DNA of 64,000 nucleotides from Bradyrhizobium murdochi. GTDB taxonomy: Bacteria; Pseudomonadota; Alphaproteobacteria; Rhizobiales; Xanthobacteraceae. Shown in pieces: positions 1 to 9,188 of the stretch. The notes beneath the pieces were generated by a model. The model saw nothing but the letters and a program-made list of their open reading frames with translations. It did not search any database and was not told where the DNA came from. The stretch's first letter is position 1, and each line of letters starts with the position of its first letter. Made by a program: the position numbers and the translations under genes. The stretch covers positions 261,414-325,413 of the forward strand of contig NZ_AXAU01000004.1 in the NCBI RefSeq assembly GCF_000472965.1, given 5' to 3'.

Positions 1-171
1 GATCCCTCCGGCGAGCCGAACACGTTTCCGGACGCGCAAGCGATGCAGCAAAAATTCCTCACGCTCGCCCGCCCCGTGCTGAACGGCCGCGCCGACCAGT
101 TCGCCGACGCGATCCTGTCGCTGGAGCGGTTCGACCGCGTCGAGAAAGCCACGCAATTGGGGCGGCAGTAG
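1..171 (+). CDS. C-terminal end of an MmgE/PrpD-family protein (partial)
   Basis: Frame 1 is open from the window edge to a TAG at 169-171, giving 56 residues. The segment contains PSGEPNTFPDAQAM and then a helical stretch, KFLTLARPVLNGRADQFADA. This resembles the C-terminal tail of MmgE/PrpD (2-methylcitrate dehydratase-like) proteins, where a Gly-Asp-Pro/Asn-rich turn precedes a helix beginning with a KF motif. Only the tail is visible, so the substrate cannot be stated. That the reading frame is real is fairly secure; the family call is moderate. Confidence 0.5.
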   Translation, partial: DPSGEPNTFPDAQAMQQKFLTLARPVLNGRADQFADAILSLERFDRVEKATQLGRQ

Positions 172-197
172 ATAGAGCTAGCACCGCATCGACGATG

Positions 198-362
198 CAC
201 CCTCTCCCCTTGAGAGGGTGGATCAATCGCGCGGAAAGCGCGATTGAGACGGGTGAGGGGTCCCTCTCCGCGGGTGAACCTCTCGCATTTGTATTCGCGG
301 ATCGAACCCCTCATCCGGCGAACTACGTCCGCCACCTTCTCCCACAAGGGGAGAAGGGAAGG
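198..362. repeat. Bradyrhizobium-type intergenic palindromic repeat pair
   Basis: Two inverted modules face each other. The left one is a hairpin, CACCCTCTCC...GAGAGGGTG (198-220), continuing to GGGTGAGGGG. The right one runs from CCCCTCATCC to a second hairpin, CACCTTCTCCCACAAGGGGAGAAGG. They fill the space between the first partial gene and the convergent serine hydrolase. A role as transcription terminator is possible; no coding signal is seen. Confidence 0.7.
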
Positions 363-377
363 TTTGCCGCGTAACGT

Positions 378-1808
378 TCAGTTCGCTCCCGCCAGCTTTC
401 CCTTGCTACCGGTTGCCGCGATCAGATCTCGCACGAGCTCGAACACGCCGTCGCCTTCCGGCGGCCAGTTCGGCGAGCGCCCGAGCCGCACGATAACCAA
501 CTGTTCGGAGGGCACGATGATCACATATTGCCCGAGCGTGCCCTTGGCGAAAATGGCATCGCGCGGCCAGCCGCGCTCGCTGCGGTAGGTTGCGCCGAAA
601 CTGTCGCCGAGATTGGTCCAGAAGCCGGCGCCCTGGCCGACCCAGGCGTTCGGCGTCGGCGTCGCCGTATATTTCACCCAGCCTTCGGGTAGAATGCGTT
701 TTCCACCCGCCATGCCGTCGTCGAGATAGAGCTGGCCGAAGCGCGCCCAGTCGCGCGCACTCGCCAGCATCTGGCTCGATCCTTCCGCATTGCCCGACGC
801 ATCGAATTCAAGCGTCACATCGCGCATGCCGAGCGGCTCGAACAATTCCTGCCGCGCGAAACTCATCATGCCGGCCGCGCTGCCGCCGGTGGCCTGGCGG
901 ATCAGATGCGCGAGGATGACGGTGTTGCCGTCGTGGTAGTTCCATGCCGCGCCCGGTGCCGATTCCAGCGGCATGCTCGCCGCATAGGCGGCCATATCGG
1001 GCTCCATGAACTTCATCCGATTGACCGGCTCGAGCGCGGACGCCAGCGAGGCCTGCAGCGAACTGCCGAGCTTTAGCCCCGCGGTGTGCCGCAGCAGATG
1101 ATCGAGCGTGATGGCGCGCCTTGGATCACCAGGCTGTTGCCACGCGGCGATCGACACCGGCTCATGCAGCTTCAGCGCGCGCTTGCGCACGAGGATGCCG
1201 GCCAGCGCCGACATGACCGACTTGGTGGCGGAGAAGCCGAGCAGCGGCGTGTCGATGCCGATGCCCTCGGCATAGCGTTCGGCGACGACGCGCCCGTTCT
1301 TCAGGATCACCACCGCGTGGGTGTTGCGCGGCGTCGACTTGTCCGGCTCGGCGAAGGCGCGGTCGAGTGCGAGAGCCAGTTGCGGCGTTTGCGGTTCGAC
1401 AACGGCGCGGCCAGCGGTGTCGGACAGCAGCGCCGGTTTGGCCTCCGACGGCGGCAACACAATCTCGGCCACGGCACCATCATGATCGAGATAACAGCCG
1501 AGCCCTTCGCCACGGTAGACGGCGCGGCTCCGGCCGAGGCCGAACAGCGTCACGGTGACGCCCTTGCGCGCGCGGTCGAGGCGATAGTCGAGCGCCCAGG
1601 CGATCAGCCCGGCGCCCGGCATCGCGGACGTAGTCTCGGCGAATACCCGCGCCGGGTCGAGGCCGGAGACGAAGGTCTCGGTGCAGAGCACGCTGGCGAC
1701 GAACCCCGTCGCGACCTTCGGCACGTCGCGGGCGCGGGCAACTGAGAGCGCGAGCGCGCTGAGCGCCGTGGTGGCGGCGAGGATGAGGATGAGATTTCGT
1801 CTGGTCAC
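378..1808 (-). CDS. Exported serine hydrolase, beta-lactamase / 6-aminohexanoate-dimer hydrolase-like
   Basis: 476 residues. The N-terminus MTRRNLILILAATTALSALA is a basic, then hydrophobic signal peptide, so the enzyme should act outside the cytoplasm. The nucleophile motif S-x-x-K is SATK at residues 193-196, followed by a helix (SVMSALAGILV). A tyrosine motif, WNYHDGN, lies near residue 291, where the NylB and class C beta-lactamase family has its catalytic Tyr. A roughly 150-residue N-terminal segment before the core is usual for this subgroup. It likely hydrolyses an amide or ester; whether it acts on a beta-lactam cannot be told. It stands alone, transcribed toward the partial gene upstream. 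Confidence 0.85.
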   Translation of the reverse strand: MTRRNLILILAATTALSALALSVARARDVPKVATGFVASVLCTETFVSGLDPARVFAETTSAMPGAGLIAWALDYRLDRARKGVTVTLFGLGRSRAVYRGEGLGCYLDHDGAVAEIVLPPSEAKPALLSDTAGRAVVEPQTPQLALALDRAFAEPDKSTPRNTHAVVILKNGRVVAERYAEGIGIDTPLLGFSATKSVMSALAGILVRKRALKLHEPVSIAAWQQPGDPRRAITLDHLLRHTAGLKLGSSLQASLASALEPVNRMKFMEPDMAAYAASMPLESAPGAAWNYHDGNTVILAHLIRQATGGSAAGMMSFARQELFEPLGMRDVTLEFDASGNAEGSSQMLASARDWARFGQLYLDDGMAGGKRILPEGWVKYTATPTPNAWVGQGAGFWTNLGDSFGATYRSERGWPRDAIFAKGTLGQYVIIVPSEQLVIVRLGRSPNWPPEGDGVFELVRDLIAATGSKGKLAGAN

Positions 1809-1955
1809 GGAGCCTCCGGCATGAGCGTCAGCGCATGCCGGGGATGTTGATGAGGCCGCCGCCGGCCGCTCGCCGGATTTGGAATGCGCGCTGGCCGAAT
1901 GTTCAGCACGCCTCGCCGATTCTGAAATTACACAGTAATAGCAATACGAAGCGGC

Positions 1956-3020
1956 CTAGGCTGCGCTCGCCTTCAGCCGGCGATATTCGGTCGGCGTGAC
2001 GCCGGTGATGGCCTTGAAGGCGCGGTTGAACGGGCCGAGCGACTGGAAGCCGGCGTCCATCGCGATCGTAATCACGGGGACTTCGGCCTGGCTTGGATCG
2101 GCGAGCGCCGCCTTGGCTTCGGCGATCCGGTGCTCGTTGAGAAAGACATTGAAATTGCGGTAGCCGAGCCGCTGGTTGATCAGCCGCCGCAGCCGGTATT
2201 CGGGAATGGCGAGTTTGGTTGCGAGCTCGCCGATGGTGACGTTGTCGTGGCGATAGATGCGCTCGTCGGCCATCAGCCGCATCAGTGCATCGATGAGTTT
2301 TTGATCGGCGGTGCTGGATTCCACGGCGGCTGCCGCCTCGATTGGATCGCGCTTGCCGACCGCTGCGGCCGGGAACAAATCGGCCCCATCGACACGCGTC
2401 ATCGCAATCGCGATGGCCGCAACCACGGCGGCGAGCATCGCCGAATTCAGCGTGTTGGCAAGGTTCGCGGCGGCGTTGCCGGACAACGATATCTGCAGCA
2501 TCGCATTGAGCTCGCCATACAGCGCCGCCGCGCTGACGATGAAGACGCGGACGCGGCGCCGACCCTCGACCAGATCGGCCGGCCAGGACGCGATGGTCTG
2601 CACGACGGCCAGCACGATGAAGCCGAGCGCGAGGAGATTGACCGCGATAATGGAAAGCTGCACGCCGGATGTGGGCGCCAGCCACATGCAGTTGACGAAG
2701 CTGAACGCTGCGACCGCCGCCCAGACCAGCGCGTGCCACCAGCGCAGTTTGAACGTCTCCTCGAACAGCGCGCGCGTAAACAGCCAGAACACCACGGCGT
2801 TGCCGGTCGACAGCGCGATCAGGGGCGCGAGCGCCGGAGCTACCTTCGATGTCACACCGATCGAAGAGGTCACGGCATGCGCCGCCGACCCCACTGCAAA
2901 GGCCACAGCCAGCCGTCCGGCGAGCACCATTCCAAAGCCGCGAAACAGCAACACCGCCAGCACCAGGAGCAGCGCCACGGTGGCGCCGCGCAAGGCGATG
3001 TCGAAGGTGGATAGCAGCAT
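1956..3020 (-). CDS. AraC-family transcriptional regulator with membrane-spanning N-terminus
   Basis: 354 residues. About the first 210 form several hydrophobic segments (starting ALRGATVALLLVLAVLLFRG), consistent with six to seven transmembrane helices. A soluble linker follows, and then a C-terminal AraC/XylS DNA-binding domain of about 100 residues with two helix-turn-helix units: TIGELATKLAIPEYRLRRLI and then ITIAMDAGFQSLGPFNRAFK, ending GVTPTEYRR. Membrane sensor plus AraC output suggests a one-component membrane regulator. The target is not evident; the serine hydrolase gene next to it, on the same strand about 150 bp downstream, is a candidate. Confidence 0.85.
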   Translation of the reverse strand: MLLSTFDIALRGATVALLLVLAVLLFRGFGMVLAGRLAVAFAVGSAAHAVTSSIGVTSKVAPALAPLIALSTGNAVVFWLFTRALFEETFKLRWWHALVWAAVAAFSFVNCMWLAPTSGVQLSIIAVNLLALGFIVLAVVQTIASWPADLVEGRRRVRVFIVSAAALYGELNAMLQISLSGNAAANLANTLNSAMLAAVVAAIAIAMTRVDGADLFPAAAVGKRDPIEAAAAVESSTADQKLIDALMRLMADERIYRHDNVTIGELATKLAIPEYRLRRLINQRLGYRNFNVFLNEHRIAEAKAALADPSQAEVPVITIAMDAGFQSLGPFNRAFKAITGVTPTEYRRLKASAA

Positions 3021-3096
3021 CGGATGGCCCGTTCGCGCGGGTTATCCCCGCGCGGTCAATCTAGTGTGAATCGTTCCGTGGTTCAATTTCCGCCGA

Positions 3097-3663
3097 TCAG
3101 CCTTTCCAGCGATCGCGCGACGTCACCCAACGCTCATTGATCTTGCCGGATAGATCAACTTCGCCATCCCTCCTCGCCCCCAACCGCCGCGCGACGGCTT
3201 GCGACGGCGCGTTGACGGATTCGATGCAATGAATGATCTCGTCGATCTCGAAGGTTGCGAACACCCAGTCAATCGACGCGCGTGCGGCTTCTACTGCGTA
3301 GCCCCTGCCGCGGTATTCGCGGTCGATGCCCCAGCCGACCTCAAAACCCGGCCACCCCGGTGGGCACCACGGCCCGACGCGGCCGATATAGCGGCGGCTT
3401 GATTTTTCCTCGACGGCGAACATGCCGAAGCCGTGCAGCGCCCAATGCCCCGATATCACCGCGGCGTTGCGCCATCCGCCGATCTCGGCGGTGATCGCCT
3501 TGCCGTCGGGCGTGATGAAGCGCGCACTATCTGGATCGGACAGCATCGCCGTATTCGCGGCAATGTCATCGCTGCGCCATGGCCGCAGGATCAAGCGCGT
3601 GGTCTCGATGATGGGACCATCGACCTTCAGCAATCTTGCGCCGGGCTTGAGCGGAGGGATCAT
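3097..3663 (-). CDS. GNAT-family N-acetyltransferase (RimJ/RimL type)
   Basis: 188 residues. It opens with ETTRLILRPWRSDDIAA, the usual start of the RimJ/RimL acetyltransferase fold. Other marks are a central beta strand (FEVGWGIDREYRGRGYAVEAA), whose RGRGYA is the acetyl-CoA pyrophosphate loop, and the late motif VNAPSQAVARRLG. It should transfer acetyl from acetyl-CoA to an amine of a protein N-terminus or small molecule; the substrate is unknown. The ATG at 3663 is the only good start. It is a single gene, with repeats between it and the pirin gene. Confidence 0.85.
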   Translation of the reverse strand: MIPPLKPGARLLKVDGPIIETTRLILRPWRSDDIAANTAMLSDPDSARFITPDGKAITAEIGGWRNAAVISGHWALHGFGMFAVEEKSSRRYIGRVGPWCPPGWPGFEVGWGIDREYRGRGYAVEAARASIDWVFATFEIDEIIHCIESVNAPSQAVARRLGARRDGEVDLSGKINERWVTSRDRWKG

Positions 3664-3677
3664 CGGTTCATTTTCCT

Positions 3678-3798
3678 AAGTCGGTCCCTGCGAAAGCAGG
3701 GTCCCATAACCACCGTTGTCGATTGTTGGAGACGATATCTGCCATTGCTGCCAAACGATAGGACACGGGGTATGGGTCCCTGCGAAAGCAGGGACGAC
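3678..3798. repeat. Palindromic repeat with GTCCCTGCGAAAGCAGGGAC modules
   Basis: Two facing copies of a self-complementary module (TCCCTGCGAAAGCAGGG) at 3678-3715 and 3771-3798 are joined by CATAACCACCG and its partner. A diverged relative lies at 63470-63600. It sits between the divergent acetyltransferase and pirin genes, so it may overlap promoters, but nothing else is recognised in it. Confidence 0.75.
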
Positions 3799-3865
3799 AT
3801 GCTGAGGCATTTGAACGCAATCCCGCATTTCCTGCTATAATTGCCGCAAACCTGAAGGAGTCCTC

Positions 3866-4783
3866 ATGAGCTGGCAACCGTCCAACGATCCCGTGCTCGG
3901 CGATCCCAAAAGCTGCGACGCGCTCGAACTCATCATCGTGCCGCGCACCCGCGATCTCGGCGACGGGTTTGCGGTGCGGCGCGCCCTGCCGCATGGCAAG
4001 CGGCAGATGGTCGGGCCGTTCATCTTCTTCGACCATTTCGGTCCCGTGCAGTTCATGGCCGGCCGCGGCATGGATGTGCGGCCGCATCCGCATATCGGGC
4101 TTGCCACCGTCACCTATCTGTTCGACGGCTCGATCATGCACCGCGACAGCGAGGGCAACGTCCAGGAGATCCAGCCCGGTGCGATGAACCTGATGACGGC
4201 AGGCCGCGGCATCGCGCATTCCGAGCGCACGCCCGACGTGCAGCGCCGCGATGGCCAGAAGATGCTGGGCCTGCAAAGCTGGATCGCGCTGCCGGCGGGC
4301 TCGGAAGAAATCGCGCCGTCGTTCCAGCATTATGCGGCCGAAGCGCTGCCGACCGTGAAGGAGAGCGGATTCACCGCGCGCATTATCGCGGGCCACGGCT
4401 TTGGCGTGCAATCGCCGGTCAGCATGGTCTCGCCGTGGTTCTACACCGAAGTGACGGCGCAGGCCGGGACTAGCGTGCCGCTCGACCCTGACCACGAGGA
4501 GCGCGCGATCTACCTCGTCGACGGCGAAGTCGAGATCGCGAACGAGCGCTACGAGGGGCCGCGGCTCCTGATCTTCCGGCCCGGCGACCGCATCACGGTG
4601 AAGGCGGTCACGCCGGTGCGGATGATGTTTCTCGGCGGCGACGCGCTGGAAGGCCCGCGGCACATCTGGTGGAATTTCGTTTCCTCCAGCAAGGAGCGGA
4701 TCGAGCAGGCCAAACAGGATTGGAAAACCGGCCGGTTTGCAGCCGTTCCGCAAGAACATGAATTCATTCCGCTGCCGGAGTGA
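3866..4783 (+). CDS. Pirin family protein (cupin, quercetinase-like)
   Basis: 305 residues. Two cupin barrels are expected. The first shows the pirin signature with metal-binding histidines in GPFIFFDHFGP and RPHPHIGLATVTYL, and then AGRGIAHSE. Family members bind a divalent metal and some oxidise quercetin; the physiological role in rhizobia is unsettled. The start at ATG 3866 is supported by GAAGGAG a few bases upstream. It is followed by purC at about 70 bp on the same strand, without evident functional connection. Confidence 0.92.
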   Translation: MSWQPSNDPVLGDPKSCDALELIIVPRTRDLGDGFAVRRALPHGKRQMVGPFIFFDHFGPVQFMAGRGMDVRPHPHIGLATVTYLFDGSIMHRDSEGNVQEIQPGAMNLMTAGRGIAHSERTPDVQRRDGQKMLGLQSWIALPAGSEEIAPSFQHYAAEALPTVKESGFTARIIAGHGFGVQSPVSMVSPWFYTEVTAQAGTSVPLDPDHEERAIYLVDGEVEIANERYEGPRLLIFRPGDRITVKAVTPVRMMFLGGDALEGPRHIWWNFVSSSKERIEQAKQDWKTGRFAAVPQEHEFIPLPE

Positions 4784-4852
4784 GCTATTGCTCCGCTTTC
4801 TCATTTGCTGCCTCGCGCTTGCACGAGGCCGCCTGTTCGAAAGCCTGACCAG

Positions 4853-5767
4853 ATGAACGCGATGCTCGCCAGCGACTTGCCCCTGCCCCGGATCGGCCGC
4901 GGCAAGGTGCGCGATATCTACGCCGTCGGCAGCGATTGCGTGCTGCTGCTCACCACCGACCGCATCAGCGCCTTTGACGTGGTGATGGCGGAAACCATCC
5001 CGATGAAGGGCGCGGTGCTGACGCAGATCAGCGCGTGGTGGTTCCGCCAGCTCGAAGGCGTGGTGCCGCATCACATGATCAGCGCCGACGCCGACGAGAT
5101 CATCCGCAAGGTGCCTGGCCTGAAGGACCACCGCGCCGACATTCTCGGGCGCGCGATGCTGTGCCGGCGCACCACCGTGTTTCCGGTCGAATGCGTGATC
5201 CGCGGCTATATCTCCGGCTCCGCCTGGAAGGAGTATGCGGCCTCCGGCACGCTTGCGGGCGAGGAGCTGGCGGAAGGCCTGCTCGAAAGCGGCAAGCTCG
5301 AGCCACCGATCTTCAGCCCGGCGACCAAGGCCGAGACCGGCCATGACGAGAACATTACCATCGCGCGCATGCGCGAGATTGTCGGCAACGATGTCGCCGA
5401 GAAGCTCGAGAGCATGGCACGCACGGTCTATAATTTCGGCGAGCGGATCGCCCGCCACCAGGGTATCATCATCGCCGACACCAAGTTCGAATTCGGCCGT
5501 GCGGCGGACGGCCGCGTCATCCTGATCGACGAGGTGATGACGCCGGATAGCTCGCGGTTCTGGGCGGCCGACGTCTACAAGCCCGGCCGGCCGCAGCCCT
5601 CTTTCGACAAGCAGCCGCTGCGCGACTATCTCGACGCCGAGCGCCATGCCGGTCGCTGGAACGGCGACGCCCCGCCCCCGCCGCTGCCTGATAGCGTGGT
5701 GGAGGAGACGAGCAAGCGGTACCTCGAAGCGTACCGGCGCGTTACGGGGGATGAGCTGAGTATCTAA
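4853..5767 (+). CDS. purC: Phosphoribosylaminoimidazole-succinocarboxamide (SAICAR) synthase
   Basis: 304 residues from ATG 4853. An upstream TTG at 4805 would add 16 poorly conserved residues and is less likely. It catalyses the ATP-dependent joining of aspartate to CAIR in purine synthesis. Signatures are [12 protein letters not shown] (ATP-grasp-like start), [50 protein letters not shown] and [12 protein letters not shown]. The length and the [12 protein letters not shown] motif fit the longer, yeast ADE1-like form rather than the roughly 240-residue form. It stands alone, not in a pur operon, so a second purC elsewhere in the genome is possible. Confidence 0.95.
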   Translation: MNAMLASDLPLPRIGRGKVRDIYAVGSDCVLLLTTDRISAFDVVMAETIPMKGAVLTQISAWWFRQLEGVVPHHMISADADEIIRKVPGLKDHRADILGRAMLCRRTTVFPVECVIRGYISGSAWKEYAASGTLAGEELAEGLLESGKLEPPIFSPATKAETGHDENITIARMREIVGNDVAEKLESMARTVYNFGERIARHQGIIIADTKFEFGRAADGRVILIDEVMTPDSSRFWAADVYKPGRPQPSFDKQPLRDYLDAERHAGRWNGDAPPPPLPDSVVEETSKRYLEAYRRVTGDELSI

Positions 5768-5770
5768 CCG

Positions 5771-5855
5771 CGTCATTGCGAGGAGCGCAGCGACGAAGCA
5801 ATCCATCCCGCCGCACGGAAAGTATAGATTGCTTCGCTTCGCTCGCAATGACGGC
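5771..5855. repeat. Inverted repeat (CGTCATTGCGAGGAGC...GCTCGCAATGACG)
   Basis: A long inverted repeat with arms 5771-5803 and 5827-5854, of the class common between rhizobial genes. It lies directly after the purC stop and could end the purC transcript, though no T-run follows. Confidence 0.75.
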
Positions 5856-5922
5856 GTTGGGATTGCGTCACCCTCGCGTCTAATGCCAAGCTTCCAGGAA
5901 ATAATATCCAGGGAGCGCCTCA

Positions 5923-6726
5923 ATGACCGAAGTCGATTCCGTGCTCGTCGAGCGTGATGGTCCGGTGACCATCGTTTCCATCAACCGTCCGCATTGCCGC
6001 AACGCCGTCGATGGCGCGACCGCGCGGAAGCTCTACGACGCGTTTCTTGCTTTCGATGCCGACGAGAGCGCATCGGTTGCGGTGTTCACCGGCACCGGCG
6101 GCTATTTCTGCGCCGGCGCCGATCTGAAGGCGGTGGCGGCGGGCGATCCCAACAAGAAGCGGGAGCTCGGCGGTCACGATTCGATTGCGCCGATGGGGCC
6201 GAGCCGGCTGCGGCTGTCGAAACCGGTGATCGCGGCAGTGGAAGGCTTTGCGGTCGCCGGCGGCATGGAGCTCGCGCTATGGGCCGACATGCGCGTGGTC
6301 GCGGAAGACGCCACCTTCGGCATCTTCTGCCGCCGGTTCGGCGTGCCATTGATCGATCTCGGCACCATCCGGCTGCCGCGGCTGATCGGCCATTCGCAGG
6401 CGATCGATCTGATCCTCACCGGCCGGCCGGTCGGCGCGCAGGAAGCGCTGCGGACGGGGCTGGCCAATCGTGTCGTCGGCCGCGGCGAGGCAGCCGCCCA
6501 GGCGATTGCGCTTGCCAAGGAGATCGCGCGCTTTCCGCAAAAATGCCTGCGCGCCGATCGGCTGTCGGCGCTGCGGCAATGGGATCTTGCGGAGGAGGAA
6601 GCGATCGTAAACGAAATGCGCGGCGGGCTGGAGGTGATTGCGTCAGGCGAAACACTGTCGGGCGCGACGCGGTTTGCTTCCGGCGTGGGACGTCACGGCG
6701 CGTTCGCGAGTGACGCGAGCGATTGA
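5923..6726 (+). CDS. Enoyl-CoA hydratase/isomerase family protein (crotonase)
   Basis: 267 residues. Crotonase-fold marks in order are VSINRPHCRNAVDG, then GGYFCAGADLKAV (oxyanion-hole loop with the A-G-A-D motif), AAVEGFAVAGGMELALWADM (second oxyanion hole), and a C-terminal helical part rich in Arg. It should act on an acyl-CoA thioester as hydratase or isomerase. The residue after GGMELAL that usually carries the second catalytic Glu is aligned near FGVPLIDLGT, so the exact reaction is uncertain. An AGGGAGCG ribosome site precedes ATG 5923. It converges on the aldehyde dehydrogenase gene. Confidence 0.88.
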   Translation: MTEVDSVLVERDGPVTIVSINRPHCRNAVDGATARKLYDAFLAFDADESASVAVFTGTGGYFCAGADLKAVAAGDPNKKRELGGHDSIAPMGPSRLRLSKPVIAAVEGFAVAGGMELALWADMRVVAEDATFGIFCRRFGVPLIDLGTIRLPRLIGHSQAIDLILTGRPVGAQEALRTGLANRVVGRGEAAAQAIALAKEIARFPQKCLRADRLSALRQWDLAEEEAIVNEMRGGLEVIASGETLSGATRFASGVGRHGAFASDASD

Positions 6727-6733
6727 TCCAACT

Positions 6734-6759
6734 GTCGTCCCCGCGTTCGCGGGGACGAC
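6734..6759. terminator. Perfect hairpin between convergent genes
   Basis: GTCGTCCCCGC / GCGGGGACGAC, an 11-bp perfect stem with a GTTC loop, lies between the stops of the crotonase gene and the dehydrogenase gene. It probably terminates both transcripts. There is no U-tract on either side, and it also belongs to the dispersed repeat class. Confidence 0.6.
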
Positions 6760-6771
6760 GAGAGAGTTTGG

Positions 6772-8268
6772 CTACACCCCGGCCATCATCACGTATTTGA
6801 TCTCGACATATTCCTCCATGCCGTGATGCGAGCCTTCGCGCCCCAAGCCTGACTCCTTGACGCCGCCGAAGGGCGCGACTTCGGTGGTGATGAGGCCGGT
6901 GTTGACGCCGACCATGCCGGCTTCCAACGCTTCGGCAACGCGCCAGACGCGACCGAGATCGCGCGCGTAGAAGTACGATGCCAGGCCGAACGGCGAGTTG
7001 TTGCACATCGCGATCACGTCGGCCTCATCCTTGAAGCGGAACACCGGCGCCAAGGGGCCGAAGGTCTCTTCACGCGCTACCAGCGCGTCGGACTTCACAT
7101 TCGACAGCACGGTCGGCTCGAAGAAGCTGCCGCCGAGCGCATGGCGCTTGCCGCCGGTGACGATCTTCGCGCCGCCTTTGACGGCGTCATCGATATGCTT
7201 CTCGACCTTGAGCACCGCGTCCATGTTGATCAGGGGCCCCTGCACCACGCCCTGCTCCGTGCCGTCGCCGATCTTCATCGCCGCGACTTTCTTCGAGAGC
7301 TTCTCGACAAACGCGTCGTAGATCTTGTCCTGGGCGTAGATGCGGTTGGCGCAGACGCAGGTCTGACCCATGTTGCGGTATTTCGAGATGATCGCGCCCT
7401 CGACCGCAGCATCGATATCGGCGTCATCGAACACCACGAACGGCGCGTTGCCGCCGAGCTCGAGGCCGAGCTTCTTCACGCCGACGGCGGCCTGCTGATA
7501 GAGAATTTTTCCGACTTCGGTCGAGCCGGTGAAGCCGACGAACCGCACAGCAGGATGCTCGCACAGCACCTTGCCGATCGCGGACGAATTGCCGGTGAGG
7601 ATGTTGAACACGCCTTTGGGCACGCCGGCCTTTTCGGCGAGCGCGACCAGCGCCAGCGCGGTCAGCGGCGTTTCATTGGCGGGCTTGAGCACCACGGTGC
7701 AGCCGGCAGCCAGCGCCGGCGAGACTTTCCGCGTGATCATCGAGCACGGGAAATTCCACGGCGTGATCGCGCCGCAGACGCCGATCGGCTGCTTGATGGC
7801 TAGCAGACGTGCATCCGGCCGCTGGGTCGGAATGGTTTCGCCATAGACGCGGCGGGCTTCTTCGGCGAAGAATTCGACATAGGCGCCGCCGATATCGACT
7901 TCGCCGAGCGCTTCCGCCAGCGGCTTGCCTTGTTCCGACGTGAGGATCAACGCGAGATCCTCGCGGTTCGCCGCGATCAGCTCGAACCACTTTCGCAAAA
8001 TGTTGGAGCGCTGTTTGGCGGTGAGCTTGGCCCAAGCGGGGAATGCGCGCTCGGCTGCTTCGACGGCTTGCGTCGCTTCGGCCGTGCCGAACGCCGGGAC
8101 TTTTGCGAGTTCGACACCGTTGACCGGATTGGTGACCGGGCGCGACGGCGTGCCGACCCAGGCGCCATCGATGTAGCAGCGGTCGCGCAGCAGCGAGGAA
8201 TCTTTCAGGCGGTCATGCAGCGAGGGGCTGGAGGTTTTTGAAGCGCGTGCGGCGACGGGCGGGTTCAT
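6772..8268 (-). CDS. gabD: NAD(P)-dependent succinate-semialdehyde dehydrogenase
   Basis: 498 residues, full length for the family. Aldehyde dehydrogenase marks are PWNFPCSMITRKVSPALAAGC (cofactor region), FTGSTEVGK (nucleotide loop), the general base Glu270 in LGLELGGNAP, and the catalytic Cys304 in GQTCVCANR. The vicinal second Cys (C306) is typical of GabD. It oxidises succinate semialdehyde to succinate, closing the GABA shunt. The start ATG 8268 follows a GAGGAGTA ribosome site. There is no gabT beside it. Other aldehyde dehydrogenases share most motifs, so glutarate semialdehyde is an alternative substrate. Confidence 0.92.
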   Translation of the reverse strand: MNPPVAARASKTSSPSLHDRLKDSSLLRDRCYIDGAWVGTPSRPVTNPVNGVELAKVPAFGTAEATQAVEAAERAFPAWAKLTAKQRSNILRKWFELIAANREDLALILTSEQGKPLAEALGEVDIGGAYVEFFAEEARRVYGETIPTQRPDARLLAIKQPIGVCGAITPWNFPCSMITRKVSPALAAGCTVVLKPANETPLTALALVALAEKAGVPKGVFNILTGNSSAIGKVLCEHPAVRFVGFTGSTEVGKILYQQAAVGVKKLGLELGGNAPFVVFDDADIDAAVEGAIISKYRNMGQTCVCANRIYAQDKIYDAFVEKLSKKVAAMKIGDGTEQGVVQGPLINMDAVLKVEKHIDDAVKGGAKIVTGGKRHALGGSFFEPTVLSNVKSDALVAREETFGPLAPVFRFKDEADVIAMCNNSPFGLASYFYARDLGRVWRVAEALEAGMVGVNTGLITTEVAPFGGVKESGLGREGSHHGMEEYVEIKYVMMAGV

Positions 8269-8383
8269 GGCGTACTCCTCGGATTTTATTGAAGGATTGA
8301 TCCGAGTATAGGCCCAAACCAGCGCCGATGCACCGGCGCCAGACGCGGGTCTGCTTCAAGCAATTTTGGGGCTGATGGGGCCA

Positions 8384-8504
8384 CCGTCATTCCGGGATGG
8401 TCCGAACGACCAGACCTCAGGTGTGCAATTGCACACCGGGGAATCTCGAGATTCTCAGGGGCGCAAGAGCGCCCCATAGTTCGCTTCGCGCCCCGGAATG
8501 ACGG
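8384..8504. repeat. Intergenic palindromic repeat (CGTCATTCCGGG...CCCGGAATGACGG)
   Basis: The outer arms TCATTCCGGG and CCCCGGAATGA enclose smaller hairpins: GGTGTGCAATTGCACACC, GAATCTCGAGATTC and GGGGCGCAAGAGCGCCCC. It fills the space between gabD and the small gene at 8510. A 75-codon open frame here is made of repeat sequence and is not called. Confidence 0.8.
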
Positions 8505-8509
8505 GCTAA

Positions 8510-8833
8510 TCACGCCGCCCCGCTCAAATACGCCTCGCGGCGGCCGATCATGCGCTGCGCGGCGGCCTTGGCGTCGGCTTTGGTGGAGGTCGCGCAGGTG
8601 CGGTATTCGAGATCGGGCAGCTTGGCGGGGTCGCGGCGGCTGAACCAGGACCTGGAACCACCGACCGGCAAAAGCGCCAGCGCCTGGGCGACGTTATCGA
8701 CCGCCTCGAACGAATGCAGCGCGCCGGTGCCGGCGTAGCGCACCTCATAGATGCCGGGCGAGATCGGCGCCTCGATATTTTCGCCACGCCCAGGACGGGG
8801 ATAGCGCTTCCATTCACTCCAGGTCGAAATCAT
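8510..8833 (-). CDS. Conserved small protein of unknown function
   Basis: 107 residues from ATG 8833 (MISTWSEWKRYP); an upstream ATG at 8869 in the same frame would add 12 hydrophobic residues. No signal peptide is seen with the chosen start. The centre reads APISPGIYEVRYAGTGALHSFEAVDN, two predicted beta strands, and the C-terminus is basic and Ala-rich with several cysteine-free helices (TKADAKAAAQRMIGRREAYL). The GIY string is not accompanied by other GIY-YIG nuclease residues, so a nuclease is not proposed. I do not recognise the family. It runs alone between repeats and a noncoding stretch. Confidence 0.6.
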   Translation of the reverse strand: MISTWSEWKRYPRPGRGENIEAPISPGIYEVRYAGTGALHSFEAVDNVAQALALLPVGGSRSWFSRRDPAKLPDLEYRTCATSTKADAKAAAQRMIGRREAYLSGAA

Positions 8834-8869
8834 TGCGCACCTTTGCACAAGCAGAAAAATGACAACCAT

Positions 8870-9188
8870 TTTGGTTAATTTGACCCAGCCAACGCGCTGG
8901 CGTTTGTGCTGGAAACTGAACGCCTTACTGAAAAAGGTCGGCGAAGGGAATCGCAGGCCTAATCACGTTATCGTGGATGGTTAAGCCGGTCACCGCCATT
9001 GCCCTGCGTCCCCCGCAGAATGCGGCGATGTGTTGCCATTTTGTGCCGCCAGCCCGGCGCACCTACTGCCTCCCTCCTTTCTTATCACGAGATCGCGACA
9101 TCGGCGGCCGCCTCCGCCGAGCGCTTGCGGGATCACGCGGCCGGGAGGAAGATCGTTCCACTCCATAAAAAACAGCGGGAGGTGACCC
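8870..9188. other. Noncoding stretch upstream of the second serine hydrolase
   Basis: About 320 bases without a convincing gene. It holds the divergent promoters of the small protein (minus) and the serine hydrolase (plus). The only clear element is the GGGAGGTGA ribosome site just before 9189. No tRNA or terminator was found in it. Confidence 0.5.

Noticed and set aside
3668..5923. 751-codon open frame on the minus strand
   Set aside because: It runs antisense to pirin and purC, which have full family motifs. High GC content opens long antisense frames; the residues (His/Arg/Asp-rich) resemble no family.
8286..8513. 75-codon minus-strand frame
   Set aside because: Its sequence is the palindromic repeat at 8384-8504.
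8510..8833. GIY motif in the small protein at 8510 as a second GIY-YIG nuclease
   Set aside because: The YIG, Arg and Glu positions of the family are missing.
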